A program made the position numbers and the translations under genes. The notes below the pieces were generated by a model. It saw only the letters and a program-made list of their open reading frames with translations, made no database searches and was not told the origin of the DNA. From NCBI GenBank assembly GCA_014898425.1, contig RCSZ01000003.1:1612001-1676000 (forward strand): DNA of 64,000 nucleotides, in the 5' to 3' direction. This document shows, one piece after another, positions 11,146-22,975 of this stretch (positions are counted from its first letter, which is position 1; each line of letters starts with the position of its first letter). The DNA comes from Botryotinia globosa (lineage: Eukaryota > Ascomycota > Leotiomycetes > Helotiales > Sclerotiniaceae).

Positions 11146-12287
11146 GAGGGCCGGGAGGGGTTTGTATTATTCAAGAATAAGCAGCGTACACGCAGTACAA
11201 TATCAAGGCTGTCCAACAAATGTCGCTTTAAGTTCTGTCAAGTGAGATCACCGTTTGCCTAGAATTTTGAGTGTCTGTACAGCAAAAATACGGGTTCCCG
11301 TGGTCTTTTTTCAAGCTGGAAAAGTAACATCAACGCAAAGTGTAATGGCAGAGAGTGATGCCAGCTTCTTAAACCTCTACTTTGCCGAATTGCTTTACCA
11401 GAAACACTAGACTCACATCGAGTACTGACCACGCTTTGCTTTTGTTGATATACCTTTGCATACTACTCGTCATTAAGACAGCATATCTCCAGCATAGGAT
11501 ACTCCGTTTTGCTACAATCTCGGAAGCCCGACCCAGAAAATGTAGAACAGGAGGCAATATCTCATACCATCGCCAGTATGTTATGCAAAAATAATTTGTT
11601 CGTCTTCACACGCATTTATGAAAGGGAAGCAGGAGATCGTTGGAAGATGGGTTAAAAAACTAAGTCATTTTCTTTTGCACCATGGAAGTGGTGAGACTCT
11701 CGCCATAAACCTCCTTGCTGGGGTCGCCAAAATCAACCATAAATATACAAGAAGCGTTCTTTAAAACCATGATACCCAATCTCATCGTGAGAAGCGATTT
11801 CAAGCAAGCAAAGAAGAGTTGATAGAGAATAGGGTTCGAACAGCATGACTCAATTGAGGGTGAGCAAAATTCCAAAAAAAAAATTGAAACCGTGTCATGT
11901 AAACGATCCCGTTTTCAATTCAAACCAGACGAACTGAGTTCTTCAATCAACAATGTCTTCGGATGTTAAGCAGTGGTCCCGTTTGAGGGGATGTGAAGGC
12001 CTAGTGCGTTACCACTAAGCCATCTGGACCTTGTTTCTTGGTGAAGTGATAGGGATTGTTTATATTTATATAGTTAACCGAAGAGCCTCACTTTTAGGTC
12101 TTGTCACTTTGTACCTTTGCTACCTACAAATAATTTGTATTAGGCCTAACCCGGAAGTCCGCACTGCCTCATATAATACTGAGCCACAGTGAGAACTCGA
12201 CTTCTTCTTATTTTTGTCGATCAAGTTTTCGATTTGCCTTCATCGCAACCATATTTTCGAAAACGCTCCTACTAGCAAGACAGCATT
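11146..12287. other. Intergenic with a tRNA-like fragment
   Basis: No coding frame is supported. On the minus strand from 12030 down, GGTCCAGATGGCTTAGTGG resembles a tRNA acceptor strand plus A box. A complementary GGACC occurs near 11975-11979, and a T run follows near 11872-11881. Cloverleaf pairing fails, so I do not call a tRNA. Confidence 0.35.
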
Positions 12288-13088
12288 ATGCCACAGAATA
12301 GAGTATGCAGACTTCCCGCTTGAGAAAATAAGAAACTGACGTGACTCTAGCTCTCCCCTTTGACCTGTCTAACCCCCATTCCATTCCAACGTCTGTCTCC
12401 ATTTCCCACAGAATCCCTCACCACCAATAAACATATCGACTATAACTGGTATGGGGTTTTCGATCGTCACAAAATAGTTACAGAGGCGACTTCTTTCCTC
12501 TCTACCCACGCATCTCTCTCAGCTTCATGCATATCCTCTACCTTGTCCGATTTCATCGATATCACTTGGAAATATTGCAATGAGTACGAAAGAATTCCAA
12601 CAGAGGCCTGTTGGTTTACGATCCGTCTCACCAAGCCGAGTGATGTGTTTGTGATGCCTAGGTGGCATCGAGATGCGAGAATGTTCGACTGTACCTGTCT
12701 CCATTCTCAATCGGGACACGAGGATGAGGGATCCAGCAGCGACCCTAAGAAGGAAAAGGCAATTCACAGTAAATATGCCACCACACTCCTTGGTCCTTGC
12801 ACTCGACTGCTCCCAGAAACTCCTTTTGTTAGAAGTAGCATGGTCGAAGTCATGGGTCTGAGTTGTGAAGAAGAAAGGATTCAACTGGCAAAGCGGTTTG
12901 AGAATGAAGAATGTGTTAATTTGGTGGTGGGAGATATAATTTGTTTTACTTGGGGAGATGAAGATTCACCTGTGCATTCGGAGCCGGATATCAGTTGCAG
13001 TCATAGAGTCTTTCTCAGTTTGATGTTTGGCAGTGAAGAGGAGCTTAGACAAATGTGCAAGTGGCGGGATATGGAATTCAGAGAGTAA
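12288..13088 (+). CDS. Uncharacterised protein, possible Fe(II)/2-oxoglutarate-type fold
   Basis: A five-codon first exon (12288-12302, MPQNR) joins across a 48-bp intron (GTATGC donor, AACTGAC branch, CTCTAG acceptor) to 12351-13088, giving 250 residues in continuous frame. I do not recognise the family from memory. Visible blocks are YNWYGVFDRHKIVTEATSFL near the N-terminus, EACWFTIRLTKPSDVFVMPRW, then W-H-R-D, and near the end VHSEPDISCSHRVFLSLMFG. An H-x-D pair, a distal His and an Arg ten residues later followed by a Ser are arranged like the iron and co-substrate ligands of cupin-fold 2-oxoglutarate oxygenases. No family membership is proven. The middle (about residues 150-160) is acidic and probably a loop. 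It could also be an unrelated fungal protein in which the His/Asp pattern is chance. Confidence 0.7.
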
Positions 13089-13447
13089 AAGATTGATTCC
13101 AGATGAAATAGTCGACGACCCTTTTTATTTAAAGAAGATTCACTGTATCAAAACAGAGTCCTGTCTTTGATACGTACAAAAGGCTATAATACAGACAGAT
13201 ATGTCGAGCCTCTGTATTTGTTGGCAGGTTTTATAAAGCTCTTTTCTTGTGCATCAGAAGAAAAGAAAGATGAGACATGTAACTTAGGATAAGTTGCAAA
13301 TCATTGTCAAATGATGTGATTTGATTTTTAATTGACACTTTAATTTAACTATGGAATCAGGAGCCGAAATAACCCTCCCCACTACTCTCAGCAATCACCA
13401 CGAACTAAACTCCATACTCCTATCCAAAACTGAATACACGATTAATT
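13089..13447. other. Convergent spacer
   Basis: The spacer lies between the 3' ends of the 12.3-kb plus-strand gene and the 13.4-kb minus-strand gene. No feature is seen. Confidence 0.4.
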
Positions 13448-14304
13448 TCAGGCGAACCTTCCAGCAACACGCTTCTGTTTCTTGTTCGATTGTCCGAGCA
13501 TCGCAGATCTAGAATTAGAAGGAGAAGCCTCGAGAGTCTGTGTACCTTCCTGAGCTTGTCTTTTGGGCTTACGGCCTGTTTCCATCTCGGACCTGGAGAT
13601 CAAGGTAGAAGCAATTTTTTGTGCGGGGCTTCTGAGTTTTCGTTTTCGAAAATTGGCGACATTAGTGCTTGGTTGAGTTTCTCGAAGTGGAGGTTGAACG
13701 ATGGGAACGCCATTCTCATCTAACTCTTCTTCTCCATCTTCTGCATCCTGTACAAACTCCATTGCCCGTCCCATCGAATGATTGATCATTATCATTTCGT
13801 CTTCACTTTGAGATCCAGGAGTCTGCAGGCCGGTCTCATGATCTTGGTCATCCGTATCTATAACCTCAGTGCGCGTATGCCAAAGTTGCAGGTTAACGTT
13901 CATTTTAACTTCTAAACCATTGGGAAGCCTTGGGAGCGAGAAGTCGAATCCGGAGAGGATAGCTTTAGTCGTGCGCTGGAGGAGACCTTCCTATTTTTTA
14001 GTCAGTAGAGTGCAGGCATAAGTAGTTCGGGATGATGCGCAGATACAGAATATGAAGTATCAGATCATAGGCAAGAAAAGAAATTTTCAATGGACACTAA
14101 AAGACTTACCAATTCAGGTCCTCCATTTGTCTCATTCAATTTCTGTTCAATAGCAGCTAATTCCCTGGCTTGATCCCTCCGACGGGCAAGGCGTGATTGA
14201 TTCTCAACGAAAGCAACGATTCCCTCTTTAATAGTGGGCTTTTCTATCCCGGCAGCTGTGAGTCGCGCCAAAAGCTCTTTGGCGGTGAACTTGTTGAGGT
14301 CCAT
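13448..14304 (-). CDS. Uncharacterised basic/acidic nuclear-type protein
   Basis: Two exons, 14304-14110 and 13990-13448, encode 245 residues; the 119-bp intron has a GTAAGT donor and an AATAG acceptor and is phase 0. The N-terminal 60 residues look helical: MDLNKFTAKELLARLTAAG, then a highly charged coil ARRRDQARELAAIEQKLNE. After the splice comes a short ordered block (GFDFSLPRLPNGLEVKMNVNL), an acidic stretch (EDGEEELDENG) and a Lys/Arg-rich C-terminus (FRKRKLRSP, KKQKRVAGRF) resembling nuclear localisation signals. The family is not recognised. A chromatin or kinetochore-type role is possible from composition but unsupported. Gene structure is good; function is unknown. Confidence 0.75.
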
Positions 14305-15855
14305 ACTGCTTGGTTGATATTCTATGACACAAGTTGAGAAGGGAGAGGTAGGGGTTGATTGTATATTTCTTTCTTTCTTGGTTGAATGAATACATGAATT
14401 TAGGTATTGAATATACCTATGCTATGCTGTAGTTGAGAATCTAAATTGGAATTTGTTTGTCATTAAATAGATGGGTGAATGAGAAAGCCGTAGAATTAGC
14501 GTTCTTGTGAGTTTTCTACTATAATGTAGAGGTGAATTCGTCGGGTTAAAGAGAGCTAATGAGATAAGATAGAATGCCCCAAAAAATGAATCGAGCGGAG
14601 TTATTTTCTGGATATTTGAAATTTTGGAGAGGTGTAATGACCTAGGTATCTTTATTTGAGAGGACTAGCTAGCAGCTGATGTGGTTATAGCTCTTCCTCT
14701 ATACATAGAACTCAAAGACCATGGACTCTTTTAGTAGTAGAAATATTCAACCTTGAAAGGGGTGCAGTCAAGTACGTATCTGCAGTATTGATGTATGGTT
14801 TCAAGGAAGAGACATCACATTTAGAGGTGATCACTAAAATAGGGCGCACATATGTATCTTTCTACAATAATTATTCTAGATGTTCTACTATAAATTTGAC
14901 ATTATGAATCACGGAAGTCAACATCTTTGTCTTCTTTGGAACATTAGAATTGCGCCTCTATACACTGAGTGCATGATGTTGGGTTGATTTGACTTGCCAC
15001 AATCCGCAGCACCTTCACATACAGCATCATAAACACTTACATTTATTTCCATCAAGGCACCAGGATTCAGCGGTATCATCGCAAAAACTCTACTCAGTTG
15101 CTATCTCAATATTTCTGAATTGCCATGTATGATTTATCTTCCTTCCATATAATACAAAAACCTACTTAAGTAAATACTATCTCAATCCAACCTTAAGCGA
15201 GAAAAGACGTAATTCAACAAGACCAAATCCATCTATCTACCATCTCAAACCACAAAATTGTGTGAATAGGCTGATTTAATCCATCAAATAGAGCTGTAAA
15301 ATCAAAGGTATCAATAATTGACAGTAGTATGTCCGCTCGACTCTCCCAAACTCCTTTGCTCAAAGAAAGTTCGTTGGCGACCCCCCTTTTCTCCTAATAC
15401 CATTGTAATCCAGTAGTGCAATGAATAAAAATACAAAGTCTCAACTTGCCGACCCAAAATCATCATTTCCAAAAGCATCTACAAGTACACAATTCCATCT
15501 CAACTTGTTAAACCACAACAAAGTTCATCACCCGGCCGATGTCTAGAGCGACTAGTCTTCCCAAACCCAGGCTCTCTCCAACTTTCTCAAATCAACTTCT
15601 TAACAACACCACACCACAAAATCCCAGCCCACCAACAACCTTTAAAGAAAAGTAAGTCTTCTTTCTTCTAACCATACCATCACTTGACATTCTTGCAAGT
15701 GATTGTTGATGAAACTCTTTCTTATCACAAGTAAAAGGTTCACACTCCTTCATACTCGCTCATTGCATTCTTACAATCAACAATCTAGAGTACAAATTAC
15801 TAACGAGAAACAAATCATAGTCCACTTGATCACAAACTCTCGACACGTACTCAAA
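14305..15855. other. Intergenic, long leader of the next gene
   Basis: 1.55 kb without a supported frame. C/A-rich, TATC-rich DNA just before 15856 may hold the promoter and 5' leader. The frame of the next gene is open from 15703 without family support for using it. Confidence 0.4.
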
Positions 15856-16491
15856 ATGACACACCCTCCCCCCTCAAAAGTCTTGGACCAAATGGAAATC
15901 GACCCCCCTTCCACCACCGTCGACTCCACCCCCTTCGCAAACTCCACTCCCCCCAACGTAACCGCCGGTTCTGCTGCTGTAATTCCTCAATCAAGAAATG
16001 TCTTTGACGAAATGATCGCTGCATACCAAAGCACGAGAGACGAAGACTACCACTACAACGTAATTCCCATTCCCGATCTCCTCCGCCATCTCCGCGAGCG
16101 CGGTATCCGAGCATCCTTCAGAGATGCAATGGTTCTGATGCTTCTTGTCGATGACGAGAACCGTGATTTGGTACACCAAAATTTTCATTTCACGCATGGG
16201 ACTGCGAATTGTTTTGTTGCGGAACGTTCTAACCTGGTGTACGAGGAAGATTTTGGAGAAAGTGAGGTTGGAGATGCGTCACCAGGTCAGCATGTTCAGG
16301 CTGGTGATGATCAATCTGGCAATGATGAGGTTGAGAAGCCGGATATGATGGAGGTCGAACAAGCAGAGTTTTCTGTAAGTCACATCCACACTTGAATTAA
16401 ATGAGGCAAACAGTATGAATGAAAAACTTACTGATGTTTAAACACACAGTCCGATGATTCTCCTCAACATGAAGCCCATAAGAAGCTCTAG
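15856..16491 (+). CDS. Uncharacterised fungal protein with acidic tail
   Basis: Exons 15856-16374 and 16450-16491 encode 186 residues; the 75-bp intron runs from GTAAGT to AACACACAG, phase 0. The N-terminus (about 50 residues) is Pro/Ser/Thr-rich. Residues about 55-125 look folded: NVFDEMIAAYQSTRDEDYHY, then IPDLLRHLRERGIRASFRDA and MVLMLLVDDENRDLVHQNF. The remainder is acidic (EEDFGESEVGD, NDEVEKPDMMEVEQAEF), and the second exon adds SSDDSPQHEAHKKL. The family is not recognised and there are no catalytic motifs. It may be lineage-restricted. Start chosen at the ATG before THPPPSK because the upstream extension is hydrophobic and unlike the rest. Confidence 0.65.
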
Positions 16492-17033
16492 ATCCTCCTC
16501 CAACAGCCATTCCATTAGCTTGAGAGAAACCCATACATCCTCTAATTTTCATTTTGGATTGAACCTATTTTCGTGGGGCCAGCGGTTCGAGCAATTCAGG
16601 ATTCTCGTTTGTGGCAGTGGTCACTTCTCCCATGCTATGGATATGGTATTGATAGTTACTTTTTGGATCTACGGGAGGAATACTTTTTTCATAGGAGACA
16701 TACACATTGGCGCAATTGAGGATAATTCATTCTAAAACAAGCAGCTCATGTACCCCAAACGTACCCCAAATGCGGGGGATCTATATGCATCTACCCCTAG
16801 CGGCCCTACTAGTCTCCCAGTTCTACTAGCCATAAATAGAGTTTCAATCCACAACATTGACCCCGTTTCTCGGATGTGGCAAAGCATATATCAAATCATG
16901 ACATAAGAATGACAAGACCGTCCTCAAGAACCCCAAACCCCAAACCTCAAAACTCAAAACTCAAACCCCCAAACTCAAACCTCCCAAGCAAAGATCAAAA
17001 TGCAGTGAAAACACGAGATTCTTCTTCCAAAAG
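16492..17033. other. Intergenic
   Basis: Contains tandem CCCCAAACCTCAAAACTCAAAA-like C/A-rich sequence (16930-16990). No coding frame is supported. Confidence 0.4.
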
Positions 17034-17819
17034 ATGAAGCACACTCACAACCATGATTCCGAAGCTCTCATCGTTGCTCGCTATCCCAAGACGAATCCAT
17101 ATGTTAATATAAACGCAACACCAACATGGACCGGAATCTTTGATCCTTCTTTCCGGCTGCTGATCCTTCCTCGATATCTGGGGATGCAGACGGCCATCAT
17201 ACCCCTTCCCTCTTCTCGCCGCATCACGAGTTCGGAGTACGAACAGGAACAGGAACAACAGAGATGGTGGGACCAGCAACGCGAAGAACAATACAAACAA
17301 TCCGAATCCACAAATACCAGAGAGAGCTCGAGTCCTACATTGAGCATTCATAGTTCCTGTTCCTGTTCCTATTCCTGTATCTCCGCATCCTCGCATTCTG
17401 CACTTCGTACGGGTAGCTCTTCTTCCGATTCCTCATATACTTCGATTTCCTCAATCACAAATTCTACACATACCCATACTCAAACCCACCCCCTAAATCC
17501 CCGCATGCGCAACTCGGAAGGAAAATCTCTCCACACACCCCAACTGTCCCCAAAGAGCCTCGCGAGTCCAGCGCACTTCTCAGAAATAGAAATACCAGAT
17601 TCTCCGATCCGGACTTCGATTCCCAAACCGCCGCGGGATATACTCTCCGACTCGACCACAGATTCAGATTGCGATTGCGATGATGATGATGATGATGATT
17701 ATAATTATAAATATCTCATCGACAAGAACGACGCTTTCCAACCTGCAATAAAAGATACCACAGAGAAAGATTCAACAATCTGTGATCTCACGGAGAGAAT
17801 GCGCAAGATGAGTATATGA
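17034..17819 (+). CDS. Ser/Thr-rich low-complexity protein (putative)
   Basis: A 261-codon open frame from an ATG, with no intron needed. The N-terminal 70 residues are mixed (YPKTNPYVNINATPTWTG). Then come a Glu/Gln-rich block (EYEQEQEQQRWWDQQREEQ), a very Ser-rich stretch (residues about 93-140), a TPQLSPKSLASPAHF segment, and an acidic run of Asp near residue 220. The end (KDSTICDLTERMRKMSI) looks helical. Composition fits a disordered fungal protein, but no family is recognised and the frame partly arises from simple repeats (GAT, TCC). It might be a chance frame. Confidence 0.45.
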   Translation: MKHTHNHDSEALIVARYPKTNPYVNINATPTWTGIFDPSFRLLILPRYLGMQTAIIPLPSSRRITSSEYEQEQEQQRWWDQQREEQYKQSESTNTRESSSPTLSIHSSCSCSYSCISASSHSALRTGSSSSDSSYTSISSITNSTHTHTQTHPLNPRMRNSEGKSLHTPQLSPKSLASPAHFSEIEIPDSPIRTSIPKPPRDILSDSTTDSDCDCDDDDDDDYNYKYLIDKNDAFQPAIKDTTEKDSTICDLTERMRKMSI

Positions 17820-19139
17820 TACTAATTCGAAAAAAAAGCTTGCAGAATTACCCGAAGGGGAAAAAAAGGTAGTAAAATACATAACGAGATATTGGGATAA
17901 TGCTTGCGATCTTCTCGAGAGTATACCTAATATTACGATTCGAAGATCTGTATCTCTCATTCATACTCACTCGTCTGCAAGATTGCAGTACATTCCGATA
18001 TTCATTCCAAGATTGGATTTTCTATCTTACTACCTAATTCCTAATTCGAAATACGCTACGCTACAATATCAACGACGAGCAAAAAAACCAGAGGATTGAC
18101 AAACCAAACTCATTCTCCCATCGCCGTTCCAATCAACATACCTATACCTATACCTATACCTATACCTATACCTATACCTATACCCATACCCTCCATCAAC
18201 TCCCCACCAATCCAAGCCAGCCAGCGCCGCATAGAAGATAAGATAGATGCACCCTCACAAGATGGATTCCCAACCTCGAACCTGACTCGATATCGCATAT
18301 CCTTTTCCACATATACAAACACACACAAACACACACACACATACACATAAACATCTCATTCCAAACACGACGCCGAACACAATACGCGAGACGAATCGAA
18401 ACGTCCAGTCGCAAAGCTGCTTATCAGCAAACGGCGCGGCGGCGGATGAAATAGACAGATTCGATGGGATCCTATATATCTTGAGGGGAGAATATTTTGA
18501 TACCCACTGAAAAGAGATGAAAATAAAGAGGAGAGAAAGAGAAGTGATGAGGACTTATACCTACCTCATTCTTTTGATTAGATGCTATACGATACTATTA
18601 TACCTATTCGTCCAATGCACGAAATAAATCTATTCAATATTAGCAGAACTTAATATTAATCAAAATCAATCAATCAGTCAAATCAAAATCTTAAAATAAT
18701 ATAGAAATTCCACTCTATTCTTTCTAATCAAAAAAAGAACAAATTAAATACTCCACGATATGCCCTTCTCCATACATGCCCTTGTATATTCATACCGATC
18801 CCATACCATGCCATACCATGCCATACCATACCATGCCTTCCATCAAAGATAACCCACATCCAAAGGAGAGGAAGGAAGAAAATTAAAGGTTCCAACCCCA
18901 ATCCATGCTCACTCATCTAAACTCCTACAATATGCTAATGTACACTTGCTATCAAAGGTATTTGGTCGAAAATTCTCATCGCTACGCTGTACCTCAACAC
19001 CCAAGCTCCTTTCATTCGTGTCCCATACCTCGTTTGGGTTCGCCTGCATTACATCCCGCGTCCCTCGGCTATATTGAAGTACACAGGAATGTTGAAATCG
19101 CATGTTTTTATGTTATCGCCGTGATGAGATCTAGACCTT
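17820..19139. other. Intergenic with simple repeats
   Basis: Holds a CTATAC hexamer array (about 18137-18186), a CA-rich array (18317-18349) and CATAC/CATGC pentamer tracts (about 18797-18838). Open frames here are translations of these repeats and are not genes. Confidence 0.6.
18137..18186. repeat. CTATAC hexanucleotide microsatellite
   Basis: About eight tandem copies of CTATAC, visible directly, ending in diverged CCATACC units. Non-coding. Confidence 0.9.
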
Positions 19140-21538
19140 CTAATCATCGGAATTTTCTTCCCTTAGAGCAAGATTTTTTAGTCCCGTAATGACTTCAGCA
19201 TCGGTATCATTTTTCTCGGGCTGAGGGGTGAGTTGATCATCTAGTCTGACACCGCCACCTTCGAGCGCTGAGTCCTCTTCGTAATAATCATCTTCAATTG
19301 CGTTGTCGTAGTATTCCTGATCTTGACCTTCTCCCTCCAACACCATACTTCTTCCCAAACCATCATCACCCTCTATTGACTCCATCAAAAGACTTTCATC
19401 TAGACCTTCCTCGTAGTAATTGTCTTCGTCTAAAGATTCGCGAGAGATATAACTATCACCCAAATGGTCGTTGTCTTCTTCTTCCTCTTCGTCATCCTCT
19501 TCCACCTCATCTTCCCTTTCTTCAAGATCCTTCTCATCACTCTCAGACCCACTGAAATCATCAAGTTCAAGGACAGGTTCTCGCCAATATGTGAAATCAG
19601 TGTATTCCTCTCCTCCGCTAGTGATGAGGGTGTTTACGGGGGGAAAGTAATGATCCACAACCTCTCGCATATTCACATAGCTGTATCGTAATTTGTTGAG
19701 ACTGAGCAGATCTAACGAGACTTCTGCATAGCTGTTGATCGTGAAAATACGATTGCTTGGGATACTGACAGAGCGGTATGATAATGCATCAGTGAGCCTG
19801 TTACCGAAACCTGCATAGAATGGTGTGCGATTGGGGCCGAACAGGTTCTTAATATCTCTTAGACAAGCCATTTTAAAGACTTCTGGCTTTCTAATATAAA
19901 CTTCTCGTCTCAAAGCTGCAAGTGTTCTATCAGGACTCAAGATGGTTGGGCCTTTTGGTAAGCGATAGTTCTCCTGTACCACACCATTGAGATATGCTCT
20001 GGTCGTATCAGCTTGACCTACCGATCGGGAGGTCAAATACATGATATTGTAACCATTGTTGATGATCTCCGTGTAGAGTTTGGCAACTCCGATATGAGTC
20101 CAATCTCTTCCAATGTAATTCAAAACATGACCTAAAGCATCTGATTTTGTGATGGTACCATCAATATCGGAAATGACAATAGGAACATCATATCTCCAGA
20201 GATACATGTTTGCCTGACAGGTTGCTCGGTTGACAGTAAAGCTCACGGGATTTGGGCCAGACTTGAGGCCGAGAGCTTTTAATTGATCGCTAGTCAACCG
20301 CAAGGTTTTGGCATAGTTTCGATTTGGATCACCGGCAGTTCCAGTGGGTGTCTTGGGTGGTGTTTGCATTCCCAATGACTCCGAACCGGCACGTCGATGC
20401 GTTGGAACGATCGGTGGGTGAAGGATATCGCTATCTGTTTCGCTACTGTATCCTAAATCCGAAGAAGAGTCGGCCGTCAATCCAGAAGCATTAATGCCTG
20501 CCATTGCCGCCCTCTGACTTGCAGCTTCTTTTGCCTCTTCACTACTATATATCCAAAGGTTACCGTTCTCATCCGCACCAATGAGAGCACCAATATCATA
20601 ATTGCCTTCCAATTCTTCTGACAGAACCTTTCGCGCGATAACCTCTGCCCGAAGAGCATCATCGTCACTACTTTTGTAGCCCGTCATATCCAACATCAAG
20701 TCACCGGTTTCGGTGACCTGACTTGGGATGTTTGAGGCTTGAAGACGATTCGACAATGCCATCGCCCTTTCTATTGCTTCGCGTGTTGGTAGAGGTGGAG
20801 GGCTGTGCGATCTTTCAGTGAAAACATCCGATTGCCCGTCGATAGCTGCAACAGTGGGTGTCATGGATCGTGTTTGTCTATCTCGTTCCGTCAAATCGCT
20901 AATGTTTGTGCGAGCCGAGGATGACAAGAATTCGTCTGTATGGCTGCGTTGAACTCCAGAATAATCTCCAGGAAGGGTTCTATCAATTGCCTGCTCGGAA
21001 GATATCGATGGTGGTGTCAAAGCACCTACCCTGGTCAGTAAAGAACATCTGAAAATGATCTTGGCAGCTTACTGAGATTACTTTGCCTCCTAGGATATAG
21101 ACCTCCCGCAGATTTTGTAAAACTGTCTGATCTCAAACTTTTATGGCCCATATCTAATGCTAGGAAGTCAGGTTCCGACAGACTTGCTGGGTGCGCACCC
21201 GATGCTGGTAGTGGTGGACTGGAAACTGGCGAAACAAGAGGTGACGTCTGCATAGCTTCCGGGATATTATCACTGGTCTCGAAAACGAAGAATGCCTCTC
21301 CTCCCTCTCCCAACTTCATGGCGTAATCTTGTTTGACATCGTTGACTCTAAATTCGACCTTCTTCTCGTATGGACGAAGGAGAGAGAATTTCCCGAAGCG
21401 AACGTGAAATGGCGAACATGCCAATGATCCATCTTCTTGTTCCACGACTATAACATCGATCGCTCCGCTGAGAGTTGCCGGATTTATCGAATTCCAGGTT
21501 TTCGAAACCGAACCGCTGATACTTCGCACGTATTGCAT
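19140..21538 (-). CDS. PAH1: Lipin-type phosphatidate phosphatase
   Basis: Exons 21538-21073 and 21025-19140 encode 783 residues; the intron is 47 bp, phase 1, with a GTAAGC donor. The enzyme dephosphorylates phosphatidate to diacylglycerol at the ER/nuclear membrane, feeding triacylglycerol synthesis and restraining phospholipid synthesis. The N-terminal lipin domain (residues 1-110) opens with an amphipathic-type helix, MQYVRSISGSVSKTWNSIN, and contains GAIDVIVVEQEDGSLACSPF. The C-terminal HAD catalytic domain has DIDGT at residues 442-446 (catalytic Asp442/Asp444), followed by TKSDALGHVLNYIGRDWTH and LTSRSVGQADTTRAYL. The middle is Ser/Pro-rich, suited to phosphoregulation. The acidic C-terminal third (EEDDEEEEEDND) matches the tail that in yeast binds the Nem1-Spo7 phosphatase. 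All key residues are present. Confidence is very high. Confidence 0.95.
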
Positions 21539-22975
21539 TGTCGATGTATTGTAATAAAGAGAGGAATGTTTGTTGGGATGTGGTGTAGTACGGAGGCGAA
21601 TGTCACCAACGAAGATTTGTAGATGCGCCCCGATTAGTGTGAAGTGTTGAGAAGATTAATAGCGGAACTTGTAAGAATTATATGTTGATTAGGTAGGTCA
21701 TGCGTAGATTCCTTTAAACTTTGCGACTGATCAAGTGGGGGTAATCCTAGATGAATGTTTGTTGAATGGACGGTGGGAGATTATGTAAAAAGGTGCGTAT
21801 AGTAGTAGTAAGATGGTTGAATGACACCTTTGGCTTGGAAGTAGGTAGGTAGTATTGTTCTATTGATTGTATTATACCTAGGCACAGCTTCTATATAGGG
21901 TGAGACTTGTGGGGGGTCAAAGAGGGAGGATATGGATAACGAGTGAGAGAGAGAATATGGAAGCAATAACGAATCCTATATGGGAAAGTTGTACTTCCGA
22001 CTGGGAAGGGAAGGGAAGCAAGTGAGAGAAGGAAAGGGAAGGGGAAAGTGTTGATGTTGATGTTGATGCGGATGTCGAGGGTAATAATATGAAGGGTTGG
22101 GAATGGGAATGGGAATGGGAATGCGACCAAAAGGAATAATAGGTGACGACACGGAGAAAATGGGATTAAGCTCGAATAGGATGAAAATCCGGTGAAACCC
22201 CTGCCAATAAGGAGAAGTGAGAATTCCCAAAGATTCTAGTCATGCAGGCAGTTGAAAGTTTCACTATAAGGAGGTTAAGCACTCAATTTCTATTTTCGAG
22301 CCGGCCGTGAAGCGAGAGACATACAGGAGATGGGTGGGGAGTAAGTACTAGGGATACATATATAGATAGATGTGAAGATGTACATGTACAGATATATACA
22401 GATACAGATACAGATACAGATACAGATACAGATACAGATACAGATACAGATACAGATACAGATACAGATACAGATATATACAGATGCAGATATATACAGA
22501 TACAGATATATACAGATACAGAATCAGAATATTAACCGAGGCAATAGATTAGATGAGTTGACATGAGCTGACATGAGCTGACATGAGCTGACATGAGATA
22601 AACAAGTGAGGGATTGAGTACGTAGGCGTAGGATCAAGTACATACGTACATAGACCTCGGCAGGAAAAGTACCGGTACCTACCTATGTAGTCAAGAGATG
22701 TTTCCGCCGTATGGAGTTGAATGTGATTATGTGATGCAGCATTTATGGATCGATGCCGATGGCAATGCCGATGCCGATATCTGGAAGTGTTGAGATGATT
22801 TTACATGTGAAAGGAGAGGGGGAGGGGGAGGGGGAAAGTACTCAATTACACATGATTAGAATTTGGTATTTGATATTTGATATCTTTGGTGACCATGACT
22901 TCTTCTTTCATATCATATTACATATACATATTATCCCCTATACCGCTGAGAACAGGCTCCAAAAGTGGTCCGTGC
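21539..22975. other. Microsatellite-rich intergenic DNA
   Basis: Upstream of PAH1. Contains G/A-rich strings (GGGAAT repeats near 22097-22120), the ATACAG array, four copies of a GAGCTGACAT 10-mer (22555-22600) and GATGCCGATGGC-like repeats (22752-22785). No gene is supported. Confidence 0.6.
22393..22480. repeat. ACAGAT hexanucleotide microsatellite
   Basis: About thirteen perfect ACAGAT units, then interrupted ATATATACAGAT variants to about 22520. Non-coding. Confidence 0.92.

Noticed and set aside
11975..12030. A complete tRNA gene
   Set aside because: Acceptor-like pairing exists, but anticodon and T arms do not pair and spacing is too short.
18096..18350. Pro-Ile and Gly-Ile repeat frames
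   Set aside because: They arise only from the CTATAC array and CA-rich DNA.
22372..22566. Ile-Gln repeat frame
   Set aside because: Translation of the ACAGAT array; no flanking coding sequence.
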